From Fischerella sp. CENA71 (GTDB lineage Bacteria; Cyanobacteriota; Cyanobacteriia; Cyanobacteriales; Nostocaceae), in NCBI GenBank assembly GCA_024239075.1, contig JANBVI010000027.1, positions 1 to 64,000 of the forward strand: 64,000 nt of DNA, in the 5' to 3' direction. Positions 27,449 to 34,737 of this stretch are shown here, piece by piece. The number at the start of each line of letters is the position of its first letter. Positions within the stretch are counted from its first letter, which is position 1. Under the pieces are notes generated by a model, which worked only from the letters and a program-made list of their open reading frames with translations, made no database searches and was not told where the DNA came from. The translations under genes were made by a program, and so were the position numbers.

Positions 27449-28519
27449 ATGACCTCATCTGCGTCGTTTGACATATTAGAGTCTCTCCAAACCGATATCG
27501 CCGAATTATTTGAGCGCTTACCAACGTTGAAGAATCGACAATATATTCAGCAGGCGCTATCTACCATAGTGCGTCTGGCTGAGAGTGAAATCGATCGCCT
27601 GGATTGGAAAATTTTGTCGGCTGCTTTAATAGATATGGAGCGTGGTTTCGAGCTCTTTCATAATTACCGACATGTCCGAAAAGTGACCATATTTGGCTCG
27701 GCTCGCCTATCACCAGAAAGCCCAGAATATCACATGGCTGTTGACTTTGCCCGCTATGTTACTCAACTGGGATTCATGGTTATGACCGGTGGTGGTGGTG
27801 GGATTATGCAAGCCGGTCACGAAGGTGCTGGACGAGAAAATTCTTTTGGTCTAAATATTCAACTACCCTTTGAACAGCAAGCAAACCCAATTATTGAGGG
27901 TGATCCAAAGCTGATTCATTTTAAATATTTCTTTACTCGTAAGTTATTTCTTTTAAAAGAAAGTGATGCTGTTGCTTTATTTCCTGGTGGATTTGGGACT
28001 CAAGATGAAGCTTTTGAGTGTATGACTCTCAGCCAAACAGGTAAGTTTGGCCCAGTACCGGTAGTCTTAATTGATCGTCCTGGTGGAGATTACTGGCGAG
28101 CTTGGAGCGAATATATTGATAAACAATTGGTGCAAAATGGTTTGGTAAGTCCCGAAGATCCAAGTTTATATACGGTCACAGATGATTTGGTGGTAGCTTG
28201 TAATGCTATTACCCGCTTTTACCAGGTTTATCATTCTAGTCGTTATGTAGGCGATCGCTTAGTAATTCGCCTCAGAACAAATTTATCAGATGCGGAAGTC
28301 GAGCAATTAAATGCTAATTTTACTGACATTCTGGTAACAGGACGAATTGAAAAAAGCCAAGCTTTACCTCAAGAAGGACAAGATGAAACTTTGGAACTAC
28401 CCCGTTTAGTTCTTTATTTCAATCAAAGAGATTTGGGGCGTCTTTATCAAATGATTGCTGTTATTAATAGTATGGGTGCGCCTTCATTAAAAGATAGAGC
28501 GCACCCAGAATTGAAGTGA
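27449..28519 (+). CDS. LOG-family (TIGR00730-like) Rossmann-fold protein
   Basis: A protein of 356 residues if started at ATG 27449 (MTSSASFDILESLQ), or 387 from the GTG at 27356; I prefer the ATG. The central domain has the LOG/lysine-decarboxylase-like motifs: VTIFGSARL, VMTGGGGGIMQAGHEGAG and the PGGxGTxxE signature as PGGFGTQDE. LOG proteins typically are cytokinin-activating or nucleotide 5'-monophosphate phosphoribohydrolases, so hydrolysis of a purine nucleotide is plausible. The helical N-terminal 80 residues and the C-terminal 100 residues extend beyond the minimal 180-residue LOG fold, so the substrate may differ. The gene is transcribed alone. Confidence 0.85.
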   Translation: MTSSASFDILESLQTDIAELFERLPTLKNRQYIQQALSTIVRLAESEIDRLDWKILSAALIDMERGFELFHNYRHVRKVTIFGSARLSPESPEYHMAVDFARYVTQLGFMVMTGGGGGIMQAGHEGAGRENSFGLNIQLPFEQQANPIIEGDPKLIHFKYFFTRKLFLLKESDAVALFPGGFGTQDEAFECMTLSQTGKFGPVPVVLIDRPGGDYWRAWSEYIDKQLVQNGLVSPEDPSLYTVTDDLVVACNAITRFYQVYHSSRYVGDRLVIRLRTNLSDAEVEQLNANFTDILVTGRIEKSQALPQEGQDETLELPRLVLYFNQRDLGRLYQMIAVINSMGAPSLKDRAHPELK

Positions 28520-28540
28520 CAATAACAAATGACGACCATA

Positions 28541-28574
28541 ACCAGTAGAGACATGCTATGGCACGTCTCTACAT
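28541..28574. repeat. GTAGAGACG palindromic repeat
   Basis: AGTAGAGACATGCTATGGCACGTCTCTAC forms an inverted repeat (GTAGAGAC/GTCTCTAC) between convergent genes. Related copies occur at 45458-45485 and 59418-59475. Confidence 0.65.
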
Positions 28575-28602
28575 TTGTACCGACTGATAAGAATAGTTGA
28601 AT

Positions 28603-30084
28603 TTACGAATAACTCAACACCCAATTTACAAGAGTGCGAACACCAAAGCCAGTTGCACCAGTCCCGTTATAACCGTTTTCTTTGTCAGTCCAAACAGGCC
28701 CAGCTACATCCAGATGCGCCCAAGCCGTAGTATCTTTGACAAATTGTTTTAAAAATAAAGCAGCAGTAATGGAACCACCAGGACGAGGTCCTGTGTTTTT
28801 CATGTCCGCAATACCAGATTTTAGTCCTTCAAAATACTTCTCTTCCATTGGCAGCCGCCAAATTTTCTCCCCTGCATCCTGGGCTGCTGTTTCTAATTCT
28901 TGGGCTAAAGTATCATCAGGTGTAAATAAACCAGCAATATCATCACCAAGGGCAATTATACAAGCACCGGTGAGGGTGGCTAAATCAACGATCGCATCAA
29001 CTCCGAGTTTGTCAGCAAATACCAAAGCATCCGCTAAAGTTAAACGTCCTTCAGCATCAGTGTTATTTACTTCAATTGTTTTACCGTTAGATGCTTTGAG
29101 AATATCACCAGGGTGCATGGCATGACCACTAATCATGTTCTCGGTAACGGCGGAGATAAAATGAACCTCCACATTTGGCTTGAGTTGACCAATTGCTTTG
29201 GCTGCACCAAGAGTGGCTGCTGCACCGCCCATATCAATTTTCATGGTTTCGATACCGCTACCTGCGCCTTTGATGTTGAGTCCGCCAGAATCAAAGGTTA
29301 GGCCTTTACCGATAATTGCTAATTTGCGTTTCGGTGTCCCATCTGGCTTGTAAGTCAGGTGAATAAATTTTGGTGGTAAATCAGAAGCCTTTGCGACTCC
29401 CAAAAACGCACCCATACCCAACTTTTCACAATCTTCCTGTTCCAAAATTTCTACGTGCATTCCTGTTTCGGAAGCGATCGCCATTGCGGTTTCTGCCATT
29501 GTAATTGGTGTGACTTCGTTAGCAGGAGCCGCTACCAATTGTCTAGCTAAAATTACTCCAGAACTGATTTGATTGGCACGAGCGATCGCAGCCTCTTGTC
29601 CACTCAGTCTCAGTAATTCTACTATCTCTACTTGTGGCCCTTTATCCTCTGGTTCTGACTTAAAGCGATTATCTTGATATAGTGCTAACTGCACACCTTC
29701 AGCCAAGGCTTGAGCTGTTTGGGCAGGATCGTTATTCCAAACAGGCAAACTTATACCCAGAGTTTTACATTTTTGCTTTTTGGCTTGGCGAGCGATCGCA
29801 GCAGCAGCACGACGCCAAGTATCCAATTTGACTGTATCTGGTTTTCCCAAACCCACCAAAATAACTTTACGAACAGGACTACCACTAGCTAATCTTGTGA
29901 CAGCAGTGCTACCGACTTTCCCCTTAAATTCTTCTTCGGCAATTAGTTCTTTTATATACCCAGCAAATTTCTCATCTAAAGTCGCCAGTTCGCCAGTTAA
30001 CTCCGTACCATCTTCAAATAATCCTACTGCCAGACCATCTCCAGTCCACTCTATAAGCGAGGTACTACTAGGTATAATTTCCAT
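28603..30084 (-). CDS. pepA: leucyl (cytosol) aminopeptidase PepA
   Basis: A 493-residue M17 metallopeptidase that removes N-terminal residues in peptide turnover. The catalytic C-terminal domain has [16 protein letters not shown], the M17 signature [14 protein letters not shown], and metal ligands in DMGGAAA and MKNTG regions. The N-terminal domain (1-160) is the family's macro-like fold. Length is standard. It is leftward, with a 107-bp gap to the GNAT gene upstream, and so may share transcription with it. No unusual residues were noted. Confidence 0.96.
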   Translation of the reverse strand: MEIIPSSTSLIEWTGDGLAVGLFEDGTELTGELATLDEKFAGYIKELIAEEEFKGKVGSTAVTRLASGSPVRKVILVGLGKPDTVKLDTWRRAAAAIARQAKKQKCKTLGISLPVWNNDPAQTAQALAEGVQLALYQDNRFKSEPEDKGPQVEIVELLRLSGQEAAIARANQISSGVILARQLVAAPANEVTPITMAETAMAIASETGMHVEILEQEDCEKLGMGAFLGVAKASDLPPKFIHLTYKPDGTPKRKLAIIGKGLTFDSGGLNIKGAGSGIETMKIDMGGAAATLGAAKAIGQLKPNVEVHFISAVTENMISGHAMHPGDILKASNGKTIEVNNTDAEGRLTLADALVFADKLGVDAIVDLATLTGACIIALGDDIAGLFTPDDTLAQELETAAQDAGEKIWRLPMEEKYFEGLKSGIADMKNTGPRPGGSITAALFLKQFVKDTTAWAHLDVAGPVWTDKENGYNGTGATGFGVRTLVNWVLSYS

Positions 30085-30191
30085 TTGTTTATTTTGTGTA
30101 AAAGTTCTTGTACCAGTATTGCGTAAAATTTGTGTTTTATGGATTGTTGACAGTTGTTGGTTGGTAATACTGCAATGGATAGAATTTTTCG

Positions 30192-30677
30192 TTATGCTAG
30201 CAGTTTTACATAAACCCGATCACACCGTGTTGTCTCTACACCTGTTGCAGCTTTGTAACCATTGCTTTCATACAATTTAACTGCTTCTGCTAAAATGCTA
30301 GCGGTTTCAATCCAAATTTGCTGAAAACCACGCCTGGCGATCGCTCCTTCGAGTTTTTGTAACAAATATTTCCCTAATCCCAGACCCCTAGCACTTGGCA
30401 AAAGATACATTTTGCGGATTTCTACAGATTTTTCGCCCCGATGAATGGGGTAGTATGCACCCGTACCCACAACTTGATTTTGGTATTCAATTACCCAAAA
30501 CTCTCCACCAGTAGCGAAGTAATATTCTTCGACTTGCAACACATCTCGATCCGCACCATCTGGTTCCCAAGTAAGCCCATATTCTGTTAACACTGATCGG
30601 ATAACCTCTGAAGCAGAAATGCGATCGCCTTCTTTCCAATTCCGAATCAAAAAATCTTGGTAATAGTCATTAGTCAT
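30192..30677 (-). CDS. GNAT-family N-acetyltransferase
   Basis: A 161-residue GNAT protein that would transfer an acetyl group from acetyl-CoA to an amine. The CoA-binding motif A is visible as [20 protein letters not shown] (about residues 93-112), preceded by the beta-strand [19 protein letters not shown] and followed by [21 protein letters not shown], the typical motif B. The substrate is unknown. It is upstream of pepA on the same strand. Confidence 0.88.
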   Translation of the reverse strand: MTNDYYQDFLIRNWKEGDRISASEVIRSVLTEYGLTWEPDGADRDVLQVEEYYFATGGEFWVIEYQNQVVGTGAYYPIHRGEKSVEIRKMYLLPSARGLGLGKYLLQKLEGAIARRGFQQIWIETASILAEAVKLYESNGYKAATGVETTRCDRVYVKLLA

Positions 30678-30777
30678 TAGTCATTAGAGACGCGATGTTC
30701 TTCGCGTCTGTACAATGGTCAATAGTCAAGCTTCATTCTTTGCGTTTTTGCGTCTTTGCATCCCCGCATCCCCGATC

Positions 30778-31383
30778 TTAACTATGAATCCTCGGTTCGG
30801 GATGTAAATTCACTAGCAATTCACTCTCAATAATTGCTAATTCATCTAATCTTTGGCTGACAATTTCACGGTCAAAATAGGTATCAGCTAGCACCCAATA
30901 AGTACCAAAATGACGTGCTTCGGATGCCATCAAACCATGATAAAATTTGGCTAATTTCGCTTCAGGACAATGAGTAGCTAATAAACCTAAACGTTCGTGA
31001 CTACGAGCTTCAATTAAACCACTGACTAACAAAGAATCTAAAAAGCGATCAGGTTCCTTGGGGCGAATTTGGGCTTTTAAACCTGCGCCATAGGGAGGAG
31101 GTGTCAGGGGGCGCATGGGTATATTTTTATCTTCTAACCATTGATTTACTTGCTCGAAGTGTTCGAGTTCTTCGCGGGCAATTTTGGTAAGTTCCCGCAC
31201 CATCTTAGCATTAGAAGGATAGCGAAACATCAAGTTCAACGCTACACCAGCCGCTTTGCGTTCGCATTGAGCATGATCGAGGAGGATAATATCTAAATTA
31301 GATATCGCCTGTTCTACCCAAGCAGAACTGGTGGATTGTTTGAGAATGTTAATTGTTGGTAAAGCAGAAGATAACACAGTCAT
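30778..31383 (-). CDS. miaE: tRNA-(ms2io6A)-hydroxylase (MiaE-like)
   Basis: A non-haem diiron hydroxylase that hydroxylates the isopentenyl group of ms2i6A37 in tRNAs reading UNN codons. The ferritin-like helices carry the metal ligands: LLDHAQCERKAAG, REELEHFEQVNQWL and MASEARHFGTYWVLAD. I place the start at ATG 31383 (MTVLSSALPT, about 201 residues). An in-frame ATG at 31425 would add 14 residues (MVSIQNLKSKISNR), but that stretch is a translated GATTTTGG intergenic repeat. The gene stands alone on the minus strand. Catalytic assignment is by family; a related diiron oxygenase function is the alternative. Confidence 0.88.
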   Translation of the reverse strand: MTVLSSALPTINILKQSTSSAWVEQAISNLDIILLDHAQCERKAAGVALNLMFRYPSNAKMVRELTKIAREELEHFEQVNQWLEDKNIPMRPLTPPPYGAGLKAQIRPKEPDRFLDSLLVSGLIEARSHERLGLLATHCPEAKLAKFYHGLMASEARHFGTYWVLADTYFDREIVSQRLDELAIIESELLVNLHPEPRIHS

Positions 31384-31740
31384 CCGATTTGAGATTTTGG
31401 ATTTGAGATTTTGGATTGATACCACAGAATTTTTCTGGGGAATTGTACGCTCTGAGAAATTTTTGGTGAAAATTTGGAAATCTCTACTTTATTCTACATA
31501 GCATTTATTTATGATTTGTGATCATCGCAAAACTCAGATCCCCGACTTCTTAAAGAAGTCGGGGATCTTGTCTCTCATGAATGATTTAGTAATGTTATAT
31601 CGAATAAATAACAAATAACAAATCACGATTAAAAAAACCGCTTTTGCGGTCTAGAATTTAATTCCTAGAAAACGAAAGCGGTTAATCTCCATCACACAAA
31701 CCAACTAATGAGGTCAACTTTTGATTTACTCAATTACTAA
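31384..31740. repeat. spacer with GATTTTGG run and a 16-bp palindromic element
   Basis: GATTTTGGATTTGAGATTTTGG occupies about 31387-31420. A perfect inverted repeat, AGATCCCCGACTTCTT (31536-31551) with AAGAAGTCGGGGATCT (31553-31568), lies in the middle. A diverged copy is at about 61409-61442 and a half copy at about 42832-42846. The hspA terminator is at the right end. Confidence 0.7.
31631..31650 (-). terminator. terminator of hspA
   Basis: Read on the minus strand: stem ACCGC, loop AAAA, stem GCGGT, then a run of T (A residues 31631-31637 on the plus strand). It lies about 90 bp after the hspA stop. A longer outer pairing of AACCGCTTT with the same right arm is also possible. Confidence 0.75.
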
Positions 31741-32232
31741 TTAAGCTGCTTGGAATTCTTCAGTTGGCGCTACTTTTGCAACTGGCTCAGTAGTGTTATT
31801 TTCTAAATTGATTTTCACTACTTTCTGACGCGCTTCTGTAACTTTAGGTAATGTCAGCGTCAGTATACCGTTTTTGTACTCTGCTTGCACTTGATCATTC
31901 TGAATTGCTACTGGTAGAGGAATCACGCGTTGGAATTTTCCATAGCGGAATTCTGAACGAATTTGACCATTATTTCCGGCTTTGTTTTCGTAACGGTGTT
32001 CACCAGTAATAGCAACTGCTTCTTTTGTTACTTGAATATCCAAATCTTTTGCTTCTACACCAGGAATTTGGACTCGCAAAATCAGGTTATTATTAGTATT
32101 TTGGAGTTCAACTGCTGGTTTCCAAGTCATTTCTGGCTGACGTTTAACTCTCAACATATCATCAAAAATTCGATCCATTTGACGGTTGAAAGCATCAATT
32201 TCTGGGAAAGTTTGCCAACGAATGATAGCCAT
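31741..32232 (-). CDS. hspA: small heat-shock protein Hsp20 (HspA-like)
   Basis: A 163-residue small heat-shock protein, an ATP-independent holdase that forms large oligomers and, in cyanobacteria, also protects membranes and phycobilisomes. The alpha-crystallin domain spans about 38-145, with the VQIPGVEAKDLDIQVTKEAV region and the conserved GILTLTLPK near residues 125-133. The C-terminal extension (KVAPTEEFQAA) is short. It is divergent from the Clp N-domain gene at 32369-32781, so two stress genes share the 32233-32368 spacer. No heat-shock operator was recognised with confidence. Confidence 0.95.
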   Translation of the reverse strand: MAIIRWQTFPEIDAFNRQMDRIFDDMLRVKRQPEMTWKPAVELQNTNNNLILRVQIPGVEAKDLDIQVTKEAVAITGEHRYENKAGNNGQIRSEFRYGKFQRVIPLPVAIQNDQVQAEYKNGILTLTLPKVTEARQKVVKINLENNTTEPVAKVAPTEEFQAA

Positions 32233-32368
32233 TTTTAATCTACCCTGATCGCTCTTAATTCTGAACTTTTGATTTATAAATCTATGATGGCGATTCTCTG
32301 TTGAAGAGTTAGTGAGGTAAACCGGATGATTTTGGGCGTAAATACCCGTCTTTAAACAGAAGTGAAGA

Positions 32369-32781
32369 ATGAGTGATCGCTCTAACTTAGCATTACCTAA
32401 ACAATCTTTGTTAAGTCACACTTGACGCATTCCCAAAAATCACAAGTCGAGCCAGAACATCTGTTTGCTGGCTTGTTAGCTGATCCAACTACAACCTCTG
32501 CTCGTTTACTTCGAGCAAATGGCGCGACACTGGACATAGAAACCAATGAACATTCTTTTGAATCTCGCGAGAATCCACAATTTAGCCCACAGAGTAAGTT
32601 CATTCTAGAGCTTGCATTGCAAGTCGTTCGGCTTCAGGGCAAGAAATCTATAGGGACTGAACATCTATTGTGGGGTTTAGTCCGCCTAGCGGAAACAGAT
32701 AAAACTATTCTGAGCGACCTGTTTCAACACTACAAAATTGATCTTGAAACCTTGAACAATCAACTAACAGAAGCGATCTAG
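32369..32781 (+). pseudogene. Clp N-terminal (R) domain protein, probable frameshift near its 5' end
   Basis: Residues in the main frame (from about 32401 to TAA-type stop 32779-32781) form a Clp R domain of two repeats: VEPEHLFAGLLADPTTTSARLL and IGTEHLLWGLVRLAETD. Proteins of this kind are stand-alone relatives of the ClpB/ClpC N-domain. In the main frame the only usable start is TTG at 32422, which cuts off the first helix of the domain. The missing helix seems to lie in another frame: ATG 32369, with GAAG upstream, reads MSDRSNLALPKQSLLSHT and stops at 32423. Joining the two needs a -1 shift between about 32401 and 32424. This may be a one-base deletion, a sequencing error or a programmed shift. 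A functional short form from TTG remains possible. Confidence 0.6.
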
Positions 32782-33080
32782 ATTCAGATCATAAACTAGC
32801 AAGGAAAGAAAGCGATCGCACTAACTTAAAAAAGTACACAAAATTACTTTTTTGGGAAAAGCTCAACTTCGGTCAGTCATCTTGAGATGACTTTTGCTAT
32901 TAGCCTGGAACTAAAGTTCCAGGCGTACTTTTTACGATCTAAATAGATTTGTGCTATAAGCTAAAAACTTATTTCAAAAACATGACATACGTATTTTTGA
33001 TGTAGTTGTCATGAAATCCATACATCAGGATGCATAAGGTACCTTTTTACCTAATCTTTAACCCTAGTCCTTAGTTTCTA
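32782..33080. repeat. spacer with AGCCTGGAACTAAAGTTCCAGGC palindrome
   Basis: The inverted repeat GCCTGGAACT/AGTTCCAGGC lies at about 32905-32926 and GTCATC/GATGAC at about 32876-32890. They may act as a terminator for the Clp-N gene. The rest is AT-rich leader of the amidase gene. Confidence 0.45.
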
Positions 33081-34481
33081 ATGAACACAATAGACTTAGC
33101 CTTTACCCCAGCCCTGGAACAAGCACGGTTAATCCGACATCGGGAAGTGTCGCCATTAGAGTTGGTGCAGATATATCTAGAACGGATTCAACGCCTGAAT
33201 CCCCAACTCGGAAGTTATTTTACGGTGACAGCAGAACAAGCGATCGCTGACGCGAAAGCTAAGACAGAAATGTTGGTAAATAGCAACGAATTACCACCGT
33301 TTTTTGGTGTGCCAATTTCGATCAAAGACCTCAATCCAGTGGCAGGTGTTCCTTGTAGCTTTGGAAATCCGGCGTTAATCAACAATATTTTTGATTTTGA
33401 TGATGGTGTTGTCACGCGGATTAAGCAAGCTGGTTTTATTCTGCTTGGTAAAACTGCCACCTCAGAACTTGGTTCTTTTCCTTACACAGAACCTACGGGT
33501 TTTCCGCCAGCCAGAAATCCTTGGAATTTAGAATACACTCCCGGTGGCTCTAGTGGTGGTGCAGCCGCAGCAGTTGCAGCTGGGTTATGTGCGATCGCTC
33601 AAGGCTCTGATGGTGGTGGTTCGATTCGCGGCCCCGTGGCTTGTTGTGGATTGGTGGGAATCAAGCCAGCCAGAGGACGAATAACTAATGCACCTGTAGG
33701 CGATCGCCTTAATGGGATTGCTACTAACGGCCCAATTGCTCGTACTGTTGCTGATGCAGCAGCTCTTCTAGATGTCATGTCTGGCTACGTCACAGGCGAT
33801 CCCTATTGGTTAAGCGATCCTGAACCATCTTTTCTCGTTGCTAGTAAAGAAAGAATTGGCAAGCTACGTATTGCCTATGGTACAGCGATTCCGCCCATTG
33901 GTACAGCCGACGCCAATTGTCAGCAAGGCGTGCTGCAAACAGTAAAATTACTAGCAGAACTTGGTCACACAGTTGAAGAAAAAAGCCCAGATTTTAGCGG
34001 TTTAGTAGAACCATTTCAGATCGTCTGGCAAACTAGTGTAGCGACATCAGGTCTTCCCCCAGAAGCTTTGCAACCGATGAATCGTTGGTTACTAGCACGT
34101 AGTGCTTCTGCTGGTGAGTACCTGCTAGCAGTATATCAAATGCAAATGGTGTCAAGGCAAATCGTTGCTTTCTTTGACACTGTAGATATATTAGTTTTAC
34201 CAGTATATTTACATTCACCTATTCGTGTGGGAGAATGGGCGCACCTCAGCCCGGAAGAAACATTTCAAAATATTGTAAATTGGATTGCTCCTTGTCCACC
34301 AGCTAATGCAACTGGCTTACCTGCGATCGCACTTCCCGTTGGTTTTGATGCCAATGGTTTACCTATGAGTGTACAGCTAATTGGCAAACCCGCTGCTGAA
34401 GCCACTCTCATCAGTTTAGCCGCTCAAATAGAAACTGCAAAACCTTGGATTGAGCATCGTCCTGCATTTGCTGACTCTTGA
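33081..34481 (+). CDS. amidase (amidase signature family)
   Basis: A 466-residue amidase-signature hydrolase. The Ser-cisSer-Lys triad is visible: Lys in SIKDLNPVAG (near residue 77), the glycine/serine region PGGSSGGAAAAVAAG, and QGSDGGGSIRGPVACCGLVG carrying the cis-Ser and nucleophilic Ser (about residues 150-185). Such enzymes hydrolyse amides, or act as GatA when with GatB and GatC. No gatB or gatC is nearby and the sequence lacks obvious GatA-specific features, so a stand-alone amidase is more likely. The substrate is unknown. It is transcribed alone. Confidence 0.9.
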   Translation: MNTIDLAFTPALEQARLIRHREVSPLELVQIYLERIQRLNPQLGSYFTVTAEQAIADAKAKTEMLVNSNELPPFFGVPISIKDLNPVAGVPCSFGNPALINNIFDFDDGVVTRIKQAGFILLGKTATSELGSFPYTEPTGFPPARNPWNLEYTPGGSSGGAAAAVAAGLCAIAQGSDGGGSIRGPVACCGLVGIKPARGRITNAPVGDRLNGIATNGPIARTVADAAALLDVMSGYVTGDPYWLSDPEPSFLVASKERIGKLRIAYGTAIPPIGTADANCQQGVLQTVKLLAELGHTVEEKSPDFSGLVEPFQIVWQTSVATSGLPPEALQPMNRWLLARSASAGEYLLAVYQMQMVSRQIVAFFDTVDILVLPVYLHSPIRVGEWAHLSPEETFQNIVNWIAPCPPANATGLPAIALPVGFDANGLPMSVQLIGKPAAEATLISLAAQIETAKPWIEHRPAFADS

Positions 34482-34737
34482 ACTTTAGGGAACGGGAATG
34501 GGGGATTGGGGATTCTCCTAAAGGAGACGCTACGCGGTGACGCGGTGAAGGAGTGACGCGGAGAAATGTTAATAATATCTCCGTGTCCGCCAAATCAAAA
34601 TTAAGTAATTTTTGCGACATTCTTATTTTCATAGTCAGTATAAAAACAGAGAAAGATTTTCGCATAAACTTAGATAATGTAATATCTTTATCTACGTAAC
34701 TAGCAAGATCGCGGTAAATAGAGTAAAAATCGATTTA
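34482..34737. repeat. GC-rich palindromic repeat downstream of amidase
   Basis: GGGAACGGGAATGGGGGATTGG is followed by AGGAGACGCTACGCGGTGACG and a GACGCGGAGAAATG...ATCTCCGTGTCCG inverted repeat at about 34554-34592. This is the same family as the inserts in rsgA and mutS2. No gene. Confidence 0.6.

Noticed and set aside
33081-34481. Aspartyl/glutamyl-tRNA amidotransferase subunit GatA
   Set aside because: No gatB or gatC nearby, and the sequence around the active site reads more like a stand-alone amidase; GatA could not be fully excluded by eye.
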